Shown piece after piece: positions 8,983 through 17,897 of a DNA stretch of 64,000 nt. The notes under the pieces were generated by a model that saw only the letters and a list, made by a program, of their open reading frames with translations, made no database searches and was not told the DNA's origin. The translations under genes were made by a program, and so were the position numbers. The first letter of the stretch is position 1. Every line of letters starts with the position of its first letter. The DNA comes from Alteromonadaceae bacterium BrNp21-10 (GTDB taxonomy: Bacteria; Pseudomonadota; Gammaproteobacteria; Enterobacterales; Alteromonadaceae). Location of the stretch: the NCBI GenBank assembly GCA_030418115.1, contig JAUHQD010000008.1:62001-126000 (forward strand). The letters are read 5' to 3'.

Positions 8983-9105
8983 TTAACGCGACTTCGCTAC
9001 GTTATGTAAAAAGAGATAGACGTAATATCCACAAATTCCAACCACCACTGCAAGGCCCAATAACGCCCCCCATACCACAGGATCATTTAAGATAAGTTCT
9101 AACAT
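8983..9105 (-). CDS. 40-residue single-pass membrane protein, DUF3149-like
   Basis: A short ORF of 40 residues: MLELILNDPVVWG, then a hydrophobic helix (about residues 12-33) and a basic tail NVAKSR. An AAAAGGATG ribosome site precedes the ATG at 9105. The layout, an N-terminal L-x-NDP followed by one helix and a KxS tail, resembles the DUF3149 family of tiny inner-membrane proteins. Function unknown. It lies upstream of and co-directional with yheT. Confidence 0.65.
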   Translation of the reverse strand: MLELILNDPVVWGALLGLAVVVGICGYYVYLFLHNVAKSR

Positions 9106-9206
9106 AACAACATCCTTTTCAACGGATTCAATGTGTTGTTAATAGAATACTAAAATTTTGAAATTTGAATGATGATCAAGATCAAGCTTTAATTAACCAA
9201 AAATCG

Positions 9207-9647
9207 TCACTGACTAATAGGCAATGCTAACGAACCAGCATCAGACCGAGGGATAACAAGTGATATATATTTAGCCACATTATTTGGCTTTTGCAGGGCT
9301 CCTTGTTGAATATTAGGCAATTGATTAAGCAGTGCAATACAGCATGCTTGTTGTTGTTGTTCAAGGGCTAACTCTTGTGCCAATTGCTGTGTATACATAT
9401 CCCCCGATTTATCCAGGGACTGTCGGCGCAATCGTACTTGTTGAAGCTGCTTATCGCTAGGTAACACAACATTGATTAGTTTTTGCCAATGTTCCGCTGC
9501 TAACATCACATTTTGAGTATCTAAATACACGGCTAATAACAGCAAATTAACGTTTAATCCATGCTGGTTTTGTAATTGTAAAAATTGCTGCTTACGTTGT
9601 GCATAATATTCACAGCTAAATACCCAGAATGCATCAGCTTGCCACAC
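9207..9647 (-). CDS. TIGR02444-family uncharacterised protein
   Basis: About 146 residues, soluble, Gln-rich; VWQADAFWVFSCEYYAQRK followed by LNVNLLLLAVYLD matches the TIGR02444 family of proteobacterial proteins, with no known function. It overlaps the 3' end of yheS. The frame opens at TTG 9656, but the AGGAG at 9658-9662 is only one base away from it; GTG at 9647 (ten-base spacing) is more plausible, so the start is approximate. Co-transcription with yheS is expected. Confidence 0.72.
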   Translation of the reverse strand: MWQADAFWVFSCEYYAQRKQQFLQLQNQHGLNVNLLLLAVYLDTQNVMLAAEHWQKLINVVLPSDKQLQQVRLRRQSLDKSGDMYTQQLAQELALEQQQQACCIALLNQLPNIQQGALQKPNNVAKYISLVIPRSDAGSLALPISQ

Positions 9648-11550
9648 TTTTATCAAACTCCTGCTGCAACTGCTCTAATTCTTCTTGCAATTCCAACCAC
9701 AACATTTCCGACTCTTCGAGTGTCGACTTTGCTTGTGCTTGGATCTTTAACAAATTTGTCAGTTTAGATTTATTCTCAGCGTTATACAGATCCGCATCAC
9801 TCAATCGCGGCGCTAAATCGTCTAACTCTGTCTGACATTTTTCCATTTTCACTTCAAATTTTTCAATCTGCTGGCGTAACGGTTTGGTTTTTTGCCGGAA
9901 CTCGGCCTCTAAACGTTTAATCGCTTTTTTGTCTTGGCTGACTTTAGGTATTTTCTCCCCAGAGCCTGTCGCTTCACCAACATTAGTACTCATTAAATAC
10001 TGTCGATAATCATCAAGATCACCCGCAAAGGGACTGGCTTGGCCTCTGTCCACCAAATAAAATTCTTCGCATACCGATGACAGTAAAAAACGATCATGGG
10101 AAACCAATACCATCGCACCGGTGAATCCTTGCAATGCGATATTTAGCGCATGCCGCATACCTAAATCCAAATGGTTGGTGGGCTCATCCAATAACAACAG
10201 GTTAGGTTTTTGATAAACCACTAACGCCAATACTAATCGGGCTTTTTCACCACCAGACATCGGTGCCACAGGGCTCAATGCTTCTTCACCTTTAAAACCA
10301 AAACCACCTAAGAAATCACGTAGACTTTGCTCACTGGCTTTAGGATCGAGACGGGTTAAATGCGCCAAGGGGGTATCATCACCACGCAAATATTCCAATT
10401 GATGCTGAGCAAAATAACCAATACGTAAACCGGCAGAGGTCTGATACTCCCCCTGCAGTGCCTTAATTTCCTCAGCAAGCAATTTGATCAGCGTAGATTT
10501 ACCGGCGCCATTACGTCCCAACAAGCCAATTCGGCTACCAGGGACTAGGTTGAGCTGGAGTTTTTCCAATATTACCTTATCGCCATAGCCCACCTGTACC
10601 TGCTCCATCTTTACTAATGGATTAGGTAATTTAGGTGGTGGCGGAAATTCGAAAGAAAAACCGCTTTGCTGATGCACCGGCATCAACTGTTCCATTTTTT
10701 CCAATTGCTTAATACGACTTTGAGCTTGTTTTGCCTTACTGGCCTTAGCGCGAAAGCGATCAATAAAAGATTGAAGATGAGCCGCCTTTTCCTGTTGGCG
10801 ATCATATTGAATTTGCTGTTGCCTTAAACGCTCTGCCCGTTGAATTTCATATGCCGAATAGCCGCCGCTATAACTCATCAGTTGTTGCTGCTCGATACTG
10901 AGAATATGGCCAATGGTGTTATCCAAAAAAGACTTATCATGAGAAATAAGAATTAATGTTCCTGAATAGCGTTGTAACCATTTCTCAAGCCAAATTACCG
11001 CATCTAAATCCAAATGGTTGGTGGGTTCATCCAGTAATAATAAGTCGGACTGTATGATCAATGCTTGCGCTAGGTTGAGGCGCATTCGCCAGCCACCGGA
11101 AAAACTTTTTACCGGCAGTTGCATTTGTTCTTCAGAAAAACCTAATCCAGCAAGAATAACAGCGGTTCTAGCTTCGATATCATAGGCACCAACATCTTCT
11201 AATTTTTGATAAAGAACTGCAATTCTCTCACCGGCATGAGCCTGTTCCGCCGTCACCAATTGGGCTTGTAACAGGCGATATTGTTGATCACCATCCATTA
11301 CATAATCCAAAGCACTACGATCAGTGGCAGGTGTTTCCTGAGCAACACTAGCAGTCACCCACTCCTTAGGAATTAACATATCGCCTTGATCGGCAGCAAG
11401 CTTACCCATTAACATCGCAAATAAACTGGACTTACCGCAACCGTTAGCACCGATCAAGCCAACCTTATGCCCGGGATAAATACGCGCACTGGACTGCTGT
11501 ATTAATTGCTTAGTACCACGTAATAAACTTATTTCATTAAACTGAATCAT
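9634..11550 (-). CDS. yheS: ABC-F family ATPase YheS
   Basis: A 638-residue soluble protein with two ABC domains: first Walker A GANGCGKSS (about residue 34), signature FSGGWRM and LLLDEPTNHLD; second Walker A GRNGAGKST (about 345), signature MSGGEKARL and a second LLLDEPTNHLD. Between them is the ABC-F linker with PPPPKLPNPL; the C-terminus is a charged coiled coil. ABC-F proteins act on the ribosome, and YheS has been linked to translation of difficult nascent chains. There are no membrane segments. The TIGR02444 gene overlaps its 3' end. Confidence 0.95.
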   Translation of the reverse strand: MIQFNEISLLRGTKQLIQQSSARIYPGHKVGLIGANGCGKSSLFAMLMGKLAADQGDMLIPKEWVTASVAQETPATDRSALDYVMDGDQQYRLLQAQLVTAEQAHAGERIAVLYQKLEDVGAYDIEARTAVILAGLGFSEEQMQLPVKSFSGGWRMRLNLAQALIIQSDLLLLDEPTNHLDLDAVIWLEKWLQRYSGTLILISHDKSFLDNTIGHILSIEQQQLMSYSGGYSAYEIQRAERLRQQQIQYDRQQEKAAHLQSFIDRFRAKASKAKQAQSRIKQLEKMEQLMPVHQQSGFSFEFPPPPKLPNPLVKMEQVQVGYGDKVILEKLQLNLVPGSRIGLLGRNGAGKSTLIKLLAEEIKALQGEYQTSAGLRIGYFAQHQLEYLRGDDTPLAHLTRLDPKASEQSLRDFLGGFGFKGEEALSPVAPMSGGEKARLVLALVVYQKPNLLLLDEPTNHLDLGMRHALNIALQGFTGAMVLVSHDRFLLSSVCEEFYLVDRGQASPFAGDLDDYRQYLMSTNVGEATGSGEKIPKVSQDKKAIKRLEAEFRQKTKPLRQQIEKFEVKMEKCQTELDDLAPRLSDADLYNAENKSKLTNLLKIQAQAKSTLEESEMLWLELQEELEQLQQEFDKSVAS

Positions 11551-11685
11551 TAATACCCTGAAAAACCAACGAGGGATTTAGCCAATGGCGGATCCCAAAT
11601 TTTCAATATTCTGCTATTATCCTTGTCCTCTCGCCGCTAAACAATGCTAAGTCGGTATTTGTTGTAATTGATGGTATTCAAATCG

Positions 11686-11889
11686 ATGTCAGAAAAACTC
11701 AAGAAGCGCTTTATCGCAGGTGCAACCTGCCCAAAGTGTAAAGCTTTAGATAGCATTATGTTGTATTGGCAAAACAATGTTGAAAAATTACAGTGCGTAA
11801 AATGTGATTATCACGACAGTAAACCGACTGATGAAGTTCAGCAGGTAAGTCGTCAGCAAGAAAGTGTCATCGGTGTATTCAAACCCTAA
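11686..11889 (+). CDS. yheV: YheV-family zinc-ribbon protein
   Basis: About 67 residues with two cysteine pairs, CPKC and CVKC, forming a likely zinc ribbon, the core KKRFIAGATCPKCKALDSI, and the terminal VIGVFKP shared with E. coli YheV. Function unknown. I place the start at ATG 11686 because the family begins just before KKRFIAG; ATG at 11671 would add five residues, and neither has a clear ribosome site. It is divergent from yheS. Confidence 0.88.
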   Translation: MSEKLKKRFIAGATCPKCKALDSIMLYWQNNVEKLQCVKCDYHDSKPTDEVQQVSRQQESVIGVFKP

Positions 11890-11909
11890 GCGCAGAAGTT
11901 TACTGCGCT
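11889..11909 (+). terminator. Hairpin after yheV
   Basis: AGCGCAG-AAGTTTA-CTGCGCT begins at the yheV stop codon. The 7-bp GC-rich stem has no U-tract after it, so it is a likely but weak terminator or a 3'-end stabiliser between yheV and the convergent slyX. Confidence 0.45.
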
Positions 11910-11954
11910 GACTATGGCGTATATCTCAAATTCAATAATGCCTAGTTCATCCCA

Positions 11955-12173
11955 CTAGTAATGCGGTGGTGGCGCCTCTTCCGTTGCATCGGCAATATTC
12001 GAACCTTGCATGTTTTTAATTTTGTTCACTAAAAACTGCACCTGATATTGCAATTTTTCTAATTGATTTTGTTGGTTAGCCAGTGCATCGCTCAGTTGCT
12101 CAATGCCGTCTTCTTGAAAGGCTATTTTAGTTTGCAGCTGTTCAATATCAGCGCTTAATTGTTGTTCACTCAT
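11955..12173 (-). CDS. slyX: SlyX family protein
   Basis: A 72-residue coiled-coil protein: heptad pattern from IEQLQTKIAFQEDGIEQLSDAL through QNQLEKL, ending in the diagnostic EEAPPPHY. SlyX has no established biochemical role. It sits near fkpA, as in enterobacteria. It is transcribed with or after the WD40 lipoprotein (48-bp gap). Confidence 0.92.
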   Translation of the reverse strand: MSEQQLSADIEQLQTKIAFQEDGIEQLSDALANQQNQLEKLQYQVQFLVNKIKNMQGSNIADATEEAPPPHY

Positions 12174-12221
12174 TGTTGTTATAACCTATAAATCTGTTTA
12201 TTTATTCGACTCTCGTAGTCA

Positions 12222-13196
12222 CTATGGGTCAACCTGCCACGTTTCCTGTAAGCCGCTACTACTTTCAGAAATAATGGTGTCATTCTCACCGAAAGCCACC
12301 GCATACACCACTGCACTTTGAGGTTGTGGCCCATCTCGTGGAGTTACGCGCCACTCCTGAATTAACTCTCCAGTTTGCACATCCCACATATTAAGTTTGC
12401 GGGTAGGTGAGCCTGTCAGCAAAAATCGACCATCATCAGAAAAACGTGCGGTGCTAAATATTTTTTGTCTTTGAAAATAGTCTAAGCGACTAATTTCTTT
12501 ACCACTTTGTACATCCCAAATACGTGCCAGCTTTTGACTATCCGCAGTAAACGCATAACGCCCTTGTGGATCTAACGCCACTCGCGACACCCGACTGGAA
12601 TGGTCAAATTTATGCACCACCTGACCAGTACGGGTATCCCACAAATAGGCAACATAATCATTACTACCTGTGAGCGCATAGTATCCATTAGGTGAAATAT
12701 CCACGCTATTGATTTTTTCCTGATGGCCTAAGAATTCTAATCGTCGACCTGTTTTAGGCTCAAACAACATCACTTTGCCATTACCACGACCAACTAATAT
12801 ATGACGTCCCTGATCCGAGACCGCAATATCACGCACGCTAGACTCATCAATTCGCCATAATCCTTCAGGCTCACCGTTCGCTAAATTCCATAGCCCAAAA
12901 GCTTCACGGTCGGATGTCACCGCATAAGAATTATCATCTGCAATAGCTAAACTCACCACCAGATTGCTACCATCACCTTGATGACTCCATTGGTATTTTT
13001 TCTTCTGGGTCGACCGGTCCCACACCACAATGTTTTGGCCAATTCCAGATACAATACTCAAGCTAGCGTCGGCCGAAATGGCCGCAGCCAACGACCCTCC
13101 CTCACTGTGAACGGATGTAGCTAAAGGGGTAGAGCTTGGAAAAGAGCACGCATTCAATAGCAAAGCCAATAAAAATATGCGTAAAAAGGGCGACAT
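12222..13196 (-). CDS. WD40-repeat lipoprotein
   Basis: A 324-residue lipoprotein: signal peptide with lipobox LNAC (Cys17), then about six WD40-type blades, visible as repeated NYAVTSD, GYYALTGSNDYVAYLWD, RYAFTADSQKLARIWD and RFLLTGSPTRKLNMWD. The residue after Cys is Ser, so outer-membrane sorting is expected. It would be a periplasmic beta-propeller scaffold; its partner is unknown. It is divergent from fkpA with a 119-bp shared upstream region, and codirectional with slyX. Confidence 0.85.
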   Translation of the reverse strand: MSPFLRIFLLALLLNACSFPSSTPLATSVHSEGGSLAAAISADASLSIVSGIGQNIVVWDRSTQKKKYQWSHQGDGSNLVVSLAIADDNSYAVTSDREAFGLWNLANGEPEGLWRIDESSVRDIAVSDQGRHILVGRGNGKVMLFEPKTGRRLEFLGHQEKINSVDISPNGYYALTGSNDYVAYLWDTRTGQVVHKFDHSSRVSRVALDPQGRYAFTADSQKLARIWDVQSGKEISRLDYFQRQKIFSTARFSDDGRFLLTGSPTRKLNMWDVQTGELIQEWRVTPRDGPQPQSAVVYAVAFGENDTIISESSSGLQETWQVDP

Positions 13197-13315
13197 AACG
13201 GGTTTCTCTTTTGGGCTTGTACGTTTAGTATAAGCCCTTTGCTTTTACCCTGCTTTAACCATTTACAATTTAATCAAAGCAAACTCATTGATTTACATAC
13301 ATATTGGAGATTTTC

Positions 13316-14080
13316 ATGAAGTACACTTCCGCTGCGATGCTTGTCGTGGCTACCCTTGGTATGACAGCCTGTCAGCCACAAAAAGTCGAAGAAACAAAAG
13401 AAACGGCAGCAGATACTGCAGCCCAAGCACCCGTTGAAAATGCGACGCAACAACAATCTTATGCCATCGGCGCTTCAGTTGGTCAATTTGTAAGTAAAAA
13501 ACTCGAAGAACAAGACTTAGCGGGTGTTGTACTAGATCGTGATGTAGTAATAAAAGGGTTTAAAGCTGCATTGGGTGGCAACGTGACCATGACCATAGAA
13601 GAAATTCAAGCGCAGATGACAGCACTAGAAGCTAGCGTGCGTGAAATGCAACAAAAGCAAGCGGAAACCGCTGGTGCTGAAAATACTGAAAAAGGCCAAG
13701 CCTATCTTGCTGAAAATGCGAAACGTGAAGGTGTGACGGTTACCGAATCAGGCTTGCAATACGAAGTGTTAAAACAAGGTGACGGCCCTAAACCCACTAG
13801 AGATGACACCGTTAAGGTTCACTACAAAGGTACGTTACTAGATGGTACTGAGTTTGATTCATCTTATTCAAGAAATGAACCTGCTGTATTTCCTCTAACT
13901 CGTGTTATTTCGGGTTGGACAGAAGGGGTTCAATTAATGAATGTAGGCTCAACCTACCGTTTCCATATTCCTTCTAATTTAGCCTACGGCACTCGTAATA
14001 CTGGTAAAATCACACCAAATTCCACGTTAATTTTTGACGTTGAATTACTCAGTATTGAAGAAACGACCGCCGCAAAATAA
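13316..14080 (+). CDS. fkpA: FKBP-type peptidyl-prolyl isomerase FkpA, lipoprotein form
   Basis: About 254 residues. Start ATG 13316, with GGAG at 13306-13309; the longer TTG-started frame is unlikely. A signal peptide carries a lipobox-like GMTAC (Cys19), unlike E. coli FkpA, which is soluble. Next comes the helical Mip/FkpA dimerisation domain (SYAIGASVGQFV, EIQAQMTALEA), then the FKBP catalytic domain from about residue 135 (VHYKGTLLDGTEFDSS, VISGWTEGVQLM, PSNLAYGTR). It assists folding of envelope proteins in the periplasm. A strong terminator follows. Confidence 0.93.
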   Translation: MKYTSAAMLVVATLGMTACQPQKVEETKETAADTAAQAPVENATQQQSYAIGASVGQFVSKKLEEQDLAGVVLDRDVVIKGFKAALGGNVTMTIEEIQAQMTALEASVREMQQKQAETAGAENTEKGQAYLAENAKREGVTVTESGLQYEVLKQGDGPKPTRDDTVKVHYKGTLLDGTEFDSSYSRNEPAVFPLTRVISGWTEGVQLMNVGSTYRFHIPSNLAYGTRNTGKITPNSTLIFDVELLSIEETTAAK

Positions 14081-14101
14081 AGTTCTCATTAATTTAATTA
14101 G

Positions 14102-14139
14102 ATATAAAAAGCTGGGCATATTTGCGCAGCTTTTTATAT
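14102..14139 (+). terminator. fkpA intrinsic terminator
   Basis: A long hairpin with arms ATATAAAAAGCTG and CAGCTTTTTATAT and an inner GC pair, ending in a T-run, 22 bases after the fkpA stop. A GG-N10-GC pattern in the stem looks faintly like a sigma-54 promoter but is explained by the hairpin. Confidence 0.85.
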
Positions 14140-14345
14140 ACCCCACTGCTATTAACCTTTTCCTCTTAATTTCTCTTATTAATTATTGAGAGATGCATCT
14201 AACAATCAAATAGTTAAAATCTCCCACCTGACGCATAGATAGCCTCAGACTAATCATTTACACTGGTCTGTAATACACAAAATATGTTTTTATAAAAACC
14301 TAACAATAACCAAACACCTAATTGCGGCTTAAAAAGGGATATCTT

Positions 14346-15674
14346 TTGCTAAACGTACTAATAGTTGATGACGACACTGAATTTACTGAGGTTGTATCAA
14401 GCATAATTGAATTTCTTGGTCATAGTATTTCTGTGGCCGCAAACCTTGAGCAGGCTTACGAATGGTTAGATCACCAGTCCTTCGATCATATCTTACTAGA
14501 CTTTATGTTGCCTGATGGTAGTGGTTTACACTTACTTGATCATTTGAAAAAAACGGATACCACTCCTTACGTCACCTTTATTACCGGCCATCCCTCAGTT
14601 AAAGGCATTTTATCTGGCATTTGTGGCCCTAAAATCGATTATCTAGTCAAACCCTTACAACGAGAAGATCTCGAAAATGCATTCGCCCGAAAAAACACGG
14701 TTAATATCAATACCAAAAAGAAATACCGACACTTCGGCTGTTTGATTGGCGAATCCGACGTTATGCAAGACTTGTATTTGATGATTGAACGAGTTGCCAA
14801 TACCGACGCAAACGTTATGTTAATAGGTGAAAGTGGCGTAGGTAAAGAAGTCGTTGCCAGTGCCATTCATCACGCAAGTAAGGCTCAGGGTAAACATGTA
14901 GCCATAAATTGCGGGGCACTATCTAAAGAATTAATAGGTAGTGAATTATTTGGGCATGAAAAAGGAGCATTTACCGGTGCTATTTCTCAGAAAAAAGGGG
15001 TATTTGAACGAGCAGAAAATGGTACTTTATTTCTCGACGAAGTCACTGAAATGCCACTCGATATGCAACCTAATTTACTTAGGGTATTAGAAAACAAAAA
15101 GGTCATTCGGGTAGGTGGAACACAAGAATTACCCGTTAACTGCAAGGTTATATCCGCAACCAACAGAACTGTCGAATCAATTGTCTTAGAAAAAGTGCTG
15201 CGAGAAGATGTTTATTTCAGACTAGCCGTTTTTCCCATTCAAATCCCAGCACTACGTCATCGCCGCGATGATATTCCACTCCTAGCGACTGTATTTTTAA
15301 ATGAGTTAAACGATGAAAATAACTGCACCTTTGCATGGACAACAACGCAACTACAAAAACTAAAAGATTGTGACTGGCCCGGAAATGTACGCGAGTTAAG
15401 ACATGCTGTGCATAGAGCCTTTATTATGAGTGACCCAACAAGCACAGAGGTTAACCTACCTAATTCATTACAATCCCCTTTTTCTACAGAAAATAAAATA
15501 GCCAACGGAGTCACGGCAGGTCAAACCATCGAAGATGTCGAGAAAGAGCTTATTCGCGTCACCCTTGATAAAGTTGAAGGCAATAAAACGGCAGCAGCAG
15601 AAATGCTCGGTATTAGTACCAAGACCCTATATAACAGATTACATACCTACGGTGACTTTTCTGAACAGACCTAA
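14346..15674 (+). CDS. Sigma-54-dependent response regulator (REC-AAA+-Fis)
   Basis: About 442 residues. Receiver domain 1-115 with acidic DDD (8-10), phospho-acceptor Asp52 (ILLDFMLPDGSG), Thr80 and Lys102. AAA+ domain about 132-365: Walker A GESGVGKE (161-168), sigma-54 contact loop GAFTGA (207-212), Walker B LFLDE and GNVREL. Fis-type helix-turn-helix about 400-435 (NKTAAAEMLGISTKTLYNRL). It should activate sigma-54 promoters when phosphorylated. Start: TTG 14346, because AAGGGA (14334-14339) lies six bases upstream; the frame is open further upstream from TTG 14322. It is first gene of the signalling cluster; its target is probably the adjacent BON and DUF1328 genes (inference). Confidence 0.93.
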   Translation: MLNVLIVDDDTEFTEVVSSIIEFLGHSISVAANLEQAYEWLDHQSFDHILLDFMLPDGSGLHLLDHLKKTDTTPYVTFITGHPSVKGILSGICGPKIDYLVKPLQREDLENAFARKNTVNINTKKKYRHFGCLIGESDVMQDLYLMIERVANTDANVMLIGESGVGKEVVASAIHHASKAQGKHVAINCGALSKELIGSELFGHEKGAFTGAISQKKGVFERAENGTLFLDEVTEMPLDMQPNLLRVLENKKVIRVGGTQELPVNCKVISATNRTVESIVLEKVLREDVYFRLAVFPIQIPALRHRRDDIPLLATVFLNELNDENNCTFAWTTTQLQKLKDCDWPGNVRELRHAVHRAFIMSDPTSTEVNLPNSLQSPFSTENKIANGVTAGQTIEDVEKELIRVTLDKVEGNKTAAAEMLGISTKTLYNRLHTYGDFSEQT

Positions 15675-15709
15675 ATAATCACACTTATTACCGTCAAATG
15701 GAGGAAAGA

Positions 15710-15922
15710 ATGTCAGATCCAAAATTAACAATAAGCAAACTAGTGCATGATGCAAGAGCGCCACTGAATCGAATTTCTATGAATGCCGAACTAGTTAAGC
15801 TTGTACTGGAAAATGACATGCCAAAGGAGAAAGGCATTCGGGCGATTAATAAAATCATAAGTGCTTGTCAAGATTGCAGTAACCAACTGCACAATATTAA
15901 TGAACTATACAATGATGACTAA
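15710..15922 (+). CDS. Free-standing DHp (HisKA-like) domain protein, 70 residues
   Basis: Start ATG 15710 is fixed by GGAGG at 15700-15704. The protein consists of little more than a histidine-kinase dimerisation hairpin: KLVHDARAPLNRISMNAEL with candidate phospho-acceptor His13 in an H-box (H-D-x-R-x-P-L), and a second helix ACQDCSNQLHNINELY. There is no ATPase domain, receiver or membrane segment. It lies between the sigma-54 activator and the CHASE3 kinase, whose ATG region overlaps its stop. It could be a minimal phosphotransfer protein or a decoy for the neighbouring kinases; both are inference. No named family is recognised. Confidence 0.72.
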   Translation: MSDPKLTISKLVHDARAPLNRISMNAELVKLVLENDMPKEKGIRAINKIISACQDCSNQLHNINELYNDD

Positions 15923-15935
15923 GGCTCGGCGCCAT

Positions 15936-17417
15936 ATGAAAAAAAAGCGTCTACTCGATAATTCGTTACCCACATGGTTACTTATTGCCGCTATTGTTAT
16001 GACCATTATTGGCGGTAACTCCTACCTAGCAATAGAAACCATTGAGGATTTGTCAAAAACTCAACAACAGTTATTTAATACCTCTGAAGCCGCAATAGCG
16101 TTAAATAATCTACACATTTCTCTTTTATCAGCGGAAACGGGACAACGTGGGTACTTACTAACCCAAAAAGAAGAATATTTAACGCCTTATAAACGAGCAC
16201 TTAGAACGGTATCTGACCAAATCGAAATTGTTTCTTCACTTAAATTTCAACATCATAATCAATTACAAACAGTGGAGCAGTTATTAGACCTAAGCCAAAA
16301 AAAGTTAGATGAACTGGAAATGACCATCGCGTTGGCAATGGGAGAAAGAGAAAATATCGCCATAAAACAAGTGATGACTGGGCGAGGAAGAAATATATAT
16401 CGCGATATACACAGCATTATCAATGAGCTAAAAGCGGCTGAGATTACTTACCGAAATAAACAATACGATAAATTATTAACTATTCAAAAAGAAGCCAAAG
16501 TCACTTTTTTAATATCTGGCATTACCAGTGCTTTGTTACTCATAGGCATGTTGGCTCTTGCCAGGGTCAATTTGCATAATGAAGATAGACTAAGAAAATC
16601 GTTGGAAGCACAAAACGAAAAATTAACTGAGCAAGTAGAAATCAGAACACAAGAACTAACTATGTACTCAGAAGAACTCAGCCGCAGTAACCGAGAATTA
16701 GAGAATTTTGCTTTCGTTGCATCTCACGATTTACAGGAGCCATTACGTAAAATTCGAGCTTTTGGTGATAGATTAATGTCTTCCTACGGCAATACCATAG
16801 ATCGAAAAGGTTTAGATTACATTAGCAGAATGAAAGCAGCAGCTGAGCGTATGTCGAATTTAATTAATGATCTATTGGAGTTTTCACGCATTACTACCAG
16901 AGGAAAAGAGTTTATTGAAGTTGACTTAAACAACATCATGAACGAAATATTAGGTGATCTTGAAATTGCCATTGAAGAAAGTAATGCACAAATAACAACC
17001 GACACACTACCCATTATTCAAAGTGACGCGGGCCAAATTTATCAGCTTTTTCTGAACCTTATATCAAATGCAATTAAATTCCGAAAAGCCAATACGCCTC
17101 CAAAAATAAACATTAAATATCAACATGATAGTACATCAGAGCCATTAATTGACACACATATGAAATGGCATGTTTTTCAAATAACTGATAATGGTATTGG
17201 CTTTGAAGCAGAGTTTGCAGATAAGATTTTTGTCCCTTTTCAGCGGCTACATGGCCGAAATGAATATAAAGGCACTGGCATAGGCTTAGCAATATGCCAG
17301 CGGATTGTTGAGCGCCATGGCGGTGTCATCCATGCTGAAAGTAAAGTCGGCGAAGGAACGACATTTATAATCAGAATCCCTGTTGAAGCGACCCCTTTTC
17401 ACAACCACGGAAAATAA
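15936..17417 (+). CDS. CHASE3-domain sensor histidine kinase
   Basis: About 493 residues from ATG 15936 (ATG 15912 or 15915 possible, overlapping the DHp gene). Membrane helix 11-33, periplasmic CHASE3 domain about 35-185 (LLSAETGQRGYLLTQKEEYL), second helix 190-211, coiled linker, HisKA with FVASHDLQEPLRKI (His264), and HATPase with N-box NLISNAIKF (374-382), DNGIGF (418-423) and GTGIGLA (446-452). The HDLQEPLRK H-box is of the Cph1/phytochrome type, which usually pairs with Rcp1-type receivers such as the next gene. The sensed signal is unknown. Confidence 0.93.
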   Translation: MKKKRLLDNSLPTWLLIAAIVMTIIGGNSYLAIETIEDLSKTQQQLFNTSEAAIALNNLHISLLSAETGQRGYLLTQKEEYLTPYKRALRTVSDQIEIVSSLKFQHHNQLQTVEQLLDLSQKKLDELEMTIALAMGERENIAIKQVMTGRGRNIYRDIHSIINELKAAEITYRNKQYDKLLTIQKEAKVTFLISGITSALLLIGMLALARVNLHNEDRLRKSLEAQNEKLTEQVEIRTQELTMYSEELSRSNRELENFAFVASHDLQEPLRKIRAFGDRLMSSYGNTIDRKGLDYISRMKAAAERMSNLINDLLEFSRITTRGKEFIEVDLNNIMNEILGDLEIAIEESNAQITTDTLPIIQSDAGQIYQLFLNLISNAIKFRKANTPPKINIKYQHDSTSEPLIDTHMKWHVFQITDNGIGFEAEFADKIFVPFQRLHGRNEYKGTGIGLAICQRIVERHGGVIHAESKVGEGTTFIIRIPVEATPFHNHGK

Positions 17418-17418
17418 A

Positions 17419-17874
17419 ATGCCACAATTGAATAGAAAGCCCATTACTATTTTAATGGCCGATGATGATGAAGATGACTGTCTACTAACCAAAGAAGCAC
17501 TAGATGAAAGTAGAGTATTAAACGACCTACATTACGTTGGAGACGGTGTAGAACTGTTGAGCTACCTTAAACGCGAAGGTAAATATAAAGATGAAAGTAA
17601 ATACCCTCGCCCTGGTTTGATTTTACTCGATCTTAATATGCCCAGAAAAGATGGTCGTGAAGCATTACAAGAAATCAAAGCCACCCCCGGACTTAAAAGC
17701 ATTCCTGTGGTTATACTCACCACCTCCCAGCAAGAAGAAGACATGCTCAAAGGTTATGATTTAGGTGCAGCATCCTATATTACAAAGCCGGTTAATTTTG
17801 AAGGCCTGGTTAATCTGATGAAAGCTTTAGGCAAATACTGGATTGAGTTTGTTGAGCTCCCAAACAGCAAATAA
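17419..17874 (+). CDS. Rcp1-type single-domain response regulator
   Basis: A 151-residue lone receiver: acidic pocket DDDEDD (15-20), phospho-acceptor Asp71 (ILLDLNMPRKDG), Thr101-Thr102 and Lys123 (YITKPV). The inserted loop YLKREGKYKDESKYPRPG is characteristic of Rcp1-like receivers associated with Cph1-type kinases. It starts one base after the CHASE3 kinase stop; an upstream TTG at 17383 would overlap the kinase and is less likely. With no output domain, it probably passes phosphate onward or acts by protein contact. Confidence 0.92.
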   Translation: MPQLNRKPITILMADDDEDDCLLTKEALDESRVLNDLHYVGDGVELLSYLKREGKYKDESKYPRPGLILLDLNMPRKDGREALQEIKATPGLKSIPVVILTTSQQEEDMLKGYDLGAASYITKPVNFEGLVNLMKALGKYWIEFVELPNSK

Positions 17875-17897
17875 AATATTCCTTGATAGAGGCTGTA

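Noticed and set aside
14113-14128. GG-N10-GC sigma-54-like spacing within the fkpA terminator
   Set aside because: Explained by the hairpin arms and lacking the TGGCAC block.
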